Assembly: GCA_913062865.1 (NCBI GenBank) | Contig: CAJXWO010000019.1 | Span: 1 to 46,398 of the forward strand | Length of the DNA stretch: 46,398 bases | From: an uncultured Paracoccaceae bacterium | GTDB taxonomy: Bacteria; Pseudomonadota; Alphaproteobacteria; Rhodobacterales; Rhodobacteraceae | Direction: 5' to 3' | Shown here: one piece after another, positions 44,248-46,398 of the stretch | Position numbering within the stretch: the stretch's first letter is position 1 | Layout of the letters: every line of letters begins with the position of its first letter | The notes under the pieces: generated by a model | Seen by the model: only the letters and a program-made list of their open reading frames with translations | The model's database searches: none | What the model was told of the DNA's origin: nothing | Position numbers and translations under genes: made by a program

Positions 44248-44271
44248 TTGGGTATTTCTAGAAAGATGAAG
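44248..44271 (+). repeat. GTATTTCTrGArAGATGAAG motif, copy 2
   Basis: This copy lies about 60 bp beyond the tandem hairpins and matches the one at 39968-39991 with three A/G mismatches. It lies 17 bp before the end of the convergent phosphomannomutase gene. Confidence 0.55.
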
Positions 44272-44288
44272 CGGGGACGGGAGCCCAG

Positions 44289-45785
44289 TCAGATCGTCTG
44301 GTCGTAGTCGCCCACCGCGGGTTCGGTGCGGATGACAACATCGATGTCCCGGAAGATCGCGCGCATTTCGTCCTCGCTTTCGGAGCTTTCGCAGACCACC
44401 ACGAGGTTCGGCGTGTTCGACGAGGCGCGCACAAGGCCCCAGGAGCCGTTGTCGAGGATCACGCGGGCCCCGTTGACGGTGACGACCTCCTTGATCGCGC
44501 GGCCCGCGAAGGGTTCGCCCGCGTCATGCTTGGCGACGAGCTTGTCCACGAGCCGGGCCAGAACATCGTATTTCTCGGTATCCGAGCAGTAAGGCGACAT
44601 GGTGGGCGTCGACCAGGTGCGGGGCAGGGCGCGGCGCAGGTCCGACATGGACATGTCGGGGTTGCGGTCCATGAGCTTGCAGATCTCGACCGCGACACGA
44701 ATGCCGCAATCGTAGCCGCGCCCGATCGGGTCGGCGAGGAAATAGTGGCCGGATTTCTCGAAGCCCGCCAGCGCCCCGATCTCCTTGACCCGCCGCTTCA
44801 TGTGGCTGTGCCCGGTCTTCCAGTAATCGGCGGTGACGCCGTTCTTTCGCAGTTCCGGATCGGAGGCGAAGAGGCCGGTGGACTTCACATCGGCCACAAA
44901 GGTGGCGTTCGGATGGATCTTCGATAGGTCGCGGGCCAGGATCACGCCCACCTTGTCGGCAAAGATCTCTTCGCCCTCGTCATCGACCACGCCGCAGCGG
45001 TCGCCGTCGCCGTCGAACCCAAGCGCCAGGTCCGCGCCCGAGGCTTTGACCGTGGCGGCCATGTCGTGGAGCATCTCCATCGCTTCGGGGTTCGGGTTGT
45101 AGTTGGGGAAGGTATAGTCGAGCTCGGTGTGGCTGGGCACGACTTCGACGCCCAGCCGCTCGAAGAGTTCGGGCGCAAAGGCGGCGGCGGTGCCGTTGCC
45201 CGTGGCGCAGACGACCTTGAGCTTGCGGGTCATGCGGAAATCGCCCACCAGGTCGTCAAGATAGGCCTCGCGCACGCCGTCGACGAATTCATAGGAGCCG
45301 CCCGGGGCCGCTTCGCCCTGGCCCTGCAGAACGATGTCCCGCAACTCGGCCATCTCGTCGGGGCCATGGGTGAGCGGGCGGTCAAAGCCCATCTTGACCC
45401 CGGTCCAGCCGTTGGGGTTGTGGCTGGCGGTGACCATCGCCACAGCGGGCACATCGAGGTGGAACTGGGCGAAATAGGCCATGGGCGACAGCGCCGGTCC
45501 GATATCCTTGACCTGGATGCCCGCCTGCATCAGCCCGATGATCAGCGCCTGTTTGATCGTCAGGGAATAGTCGCGATAGTCGTTGCCCACGGCGATCACC
45601 GGGGCGATGCCGCGGCGGCGCATCTGCGTACCGAGCCCGAGGCCCAGCGCGGTCATGCCGGGCAGGTTGATCTCGTCGGGGTATTTCCAGCGCGCGTCGT
45701 ATTCTCGAAACCCTGTTGGGGCGATCATCGGGTATTTCAGAAAGTCCCAGCTATTGGGCGTCACGGTCGGGGCGGGTGTCATCAC
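44289..45785 (-). CDS. Phosphomannomutase/phosphoglucomutase
   Basis: This 498-residue alpha-D-phosphohexomutase has the phosphoserine loop TASHNPNGWTGVKMG, the metal loop DGDGDRCG and the sugar-binding GFEKSGHYF and RASSNTPNL motifs. It interconverts hexose 6- and 1-phosphates for GDP-mannose or UDP-glucose and so polysaccharide. Its neighbour is a broken capsule-export-like gene, which would fit a polysaccharide locus beginning here. Confidence 0.93.
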   Translation of the reverse strand: MMTPAPTVTPNSWDFLKYPMIAPTGFREYDARWKYPDEINLPGMTALGLGLGTQMRRRGIAPVIAVGNDYRDYSLTIKQALIIGLMQAGIQVKDIGPALSPMAYFAQFHLDVPAVAMVTASHNPNGWTGVKMGFDRPLTHGPDEMAELRDIVLQGQGEAAPGGSYEFVDGVREAYLDDLVGDFRMTRKLKVVCATGNGTAAAFAPELFERLGVEVVPSHTELDYTFPNYNPNPEAMEMLHDMAATVKASGADLALGFDGDGDRCGVVDDEGEEIFADKVGVILARDLSKIHPNATFVADVKSTGLFASDPELRKNGVTADYWKTGHSHMKRRVKEIGALAGFEKSGHYFLADPIGRGYDCGIRVAVEICKLMDRNPDMSMSDLRRALPRTWSTPTMSPYCSDTEKYDVLARLVDKLVAKHDAGEPFAGRAIKEVVTVNGARVILDNGSWGLVRASSNTPNLVVVCESSESEDEMRAIFRDIDVVIRTEPAVGDYDQTI

Positions 45786-45875
45786 GGGTCTGGGCCTTTC
45801 TGCAGGGGGCGCGGACCCGTCATGCGGGCCGCGTCCGGTCCATGCCCCATAGTGGGGCCGGATGTCAAAGCCGTG

Positions 45876-46337
45876 TCAGCTCGAGACCTGTTCGCGCAGG
45901 ATCGACGCGGTCAGCGATACCATGAGATAGATGCCGGAGAAGATCAGGAAGGCCAGCACCGTATTGTCGAAGGCCCGGGGATAGGTCGGGTCCTAGGGTG
46001 CGACCGGTTCCACGCTGGTGGTCAGGTAGCGCACCTGGCGGTTCGCCTCCATCCGGGTCTGTTCCAGCTGCTGGAGCGCCGATTGCAGCAACATCTCGCG
46101 CGAGGCCACGTCGGCCTGGGCCATCTGCAGCTGTGCGTTCAGCTCGGCCAGCGAGTTCTCGCCCTCGGCGGCCTGTGTCGTCTGGGCATTCAGGTCGGCC
46201 ACCAAGGCCTCGAGCCTGCGGATGTCACCCTGCACACCGTCCAGCCGCGCCTGGTTCGGGCGCTGGTTGTCCAACAGCGCCTGATATTCGAGCCGCTTTT
46301 CCTGAAGCTGCATCTCGTAGGTCAGGGCAATCGCGCT
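45876..46337 (-). pseudogene. KpsE/Wzz-like capsule export protein, C-terminal part with in-frame TAG
   Basis: From 46337 down to the TGA at 45876-45878 one frame reads as the C-terminal half of a KpsE-like inner-membrane capsule export protein: a long coiled coil (YEMQLQEKRLEYQALLDN onward), the QVRYLTTSVEPVAP segment, and a transmembrane helix (TVLAFLIFSGIYLMVSLTA) ending LREQVSS. A TAG at 45993-45995 interrupts it between VAP and DPTYP, so the helix is lost unless read through. Immediately upstream in the same frame is a TGA at 46338-46340. Homologues usually have Gln or Glu at the TAG site. It is probably a pseudogene. Confidence 0.7.
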
Positions 46338-46398
46338 TCAGAAGCCTTCGATGAGTGTTTGCAGGAAGTCATTGCTCCATCCTGCCTTTTTGAACTTC
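46338..46398 (-). other. Edge fragment upstream of the kpsE-like remnant
   Basis: A minus-strand frame entering from the right edge ends KFKKAGWSNDFLQTLIEGF at TGA 46338-46340, in the same frame as the kpsE-like remnant. It may be the upstream part of kpsE carrying another nonsense codon, or the end of a different gene (for instance a transposase) placed there by insertion. The window ends too soon to decide. Confidence 0.3.

Noticed and set aside
46338..46398. Insertion-sequence end
   Set aside because: The fragment is only 20 codons, no terminal inverted repeat or target duplication can be checked, and I do not recognise the residues as a transposase.
1..46398. tRNA, rRNA, CRISPR array or prophage
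   Set aside because: Reading through the window gave no cloverleaf, rRNA-like stretch, regularly spaced repeats or phage structural genes.

Overview
The window is GC-rich, tightly packed bacterial DNA. It carries an alphaproteobacterial gene set: crotonyl-CoA carboxylase/reductase next to ethylmalonyl-CoA mutase, an H-NS/HvrA-type nucleoid protein, an RpoHII-type sigma factor, a LuxI with Rhodobacteraceae-like neighbours, a TauE/TIGR02186 pair, and an Irr-like operator. I infer a member of the Rhodobacteraceae (Roseobacter group). No rRNA, tRNA, CRISPR array, prophage or complete insertion sequence was seen.

Layout. 1-3,900: a small zinc-ribbon membrane protein, a DUF1989 protein, a divergent SHMT-like enzyme downstream of deoD, and an H-NS-like protein. 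4,000-7,700: the divergent ecm/ccr pair of the ethylmalonyl-CoA pathway, closed on the ccr side by a strong hairpin. 7,800-9,400: a quorum-sensing locus with a small ORF, a luxR interrupted by two in-frame TAG codons, and an intact luxI. 9,400-13,400: a RecD-like helicase and an SDR, then TIGR02186 and TauE/SafE on the other strand. 13,400-18,140: a complete BMP-family (nucleoside-type) ABC importer. 18,300-22,000: rimI-tsaB-nfu, then usp, a branched-chain aminotransferase and a VOC protein. 22,200-26,100: an L,D-transpeptidase, trpS, a rhomboid-fold protein lacking its catalytic residues, and a frameshifted phospholipase-D-like gene. 26,200-31,900: murJ, glnD and an LpoA-like lipoprotein. 32,000-36,600: rsmI, yraN, gshB, an HSL-type esterase, and comM. 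37,000-44,100: rpoHII, a ChaN-like gene, coaBC, dut, a membrane-anchored MoeB, a DUF4399 protein and an M3 peptidase. 44,100-46,398: palindromic repeats, a phosphomannomutase/phosphoglucomutase, and a broken kpsE-like gene at the edge.

Most of the window is housekeeping. The notable departures are: (i) luxR, whose frame is otherwise perfect but holds two TAG codons while its partner luxI is intact; (ii) a third in-frame TAG in the kpsE-like gene; (iii) a one-base G-run frameshift in a PLD gene; (iv) a rhomboid without Ser, His or oxyanion Asn; (v) an Irr-like palindrome just upstream of a near-consensus promoter for the NifU-like Fe-S protein; (vi) palindromic and AT-rich repeat motifs of a kind I associate with Rhodobacteraceae intergenic regions; and (vii) the deoD/SHMT-like/DUF1989 cluster. 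TAG ends many intact genes here, so mutation is a simpler explanation for the in-frame TAGs than recoding.
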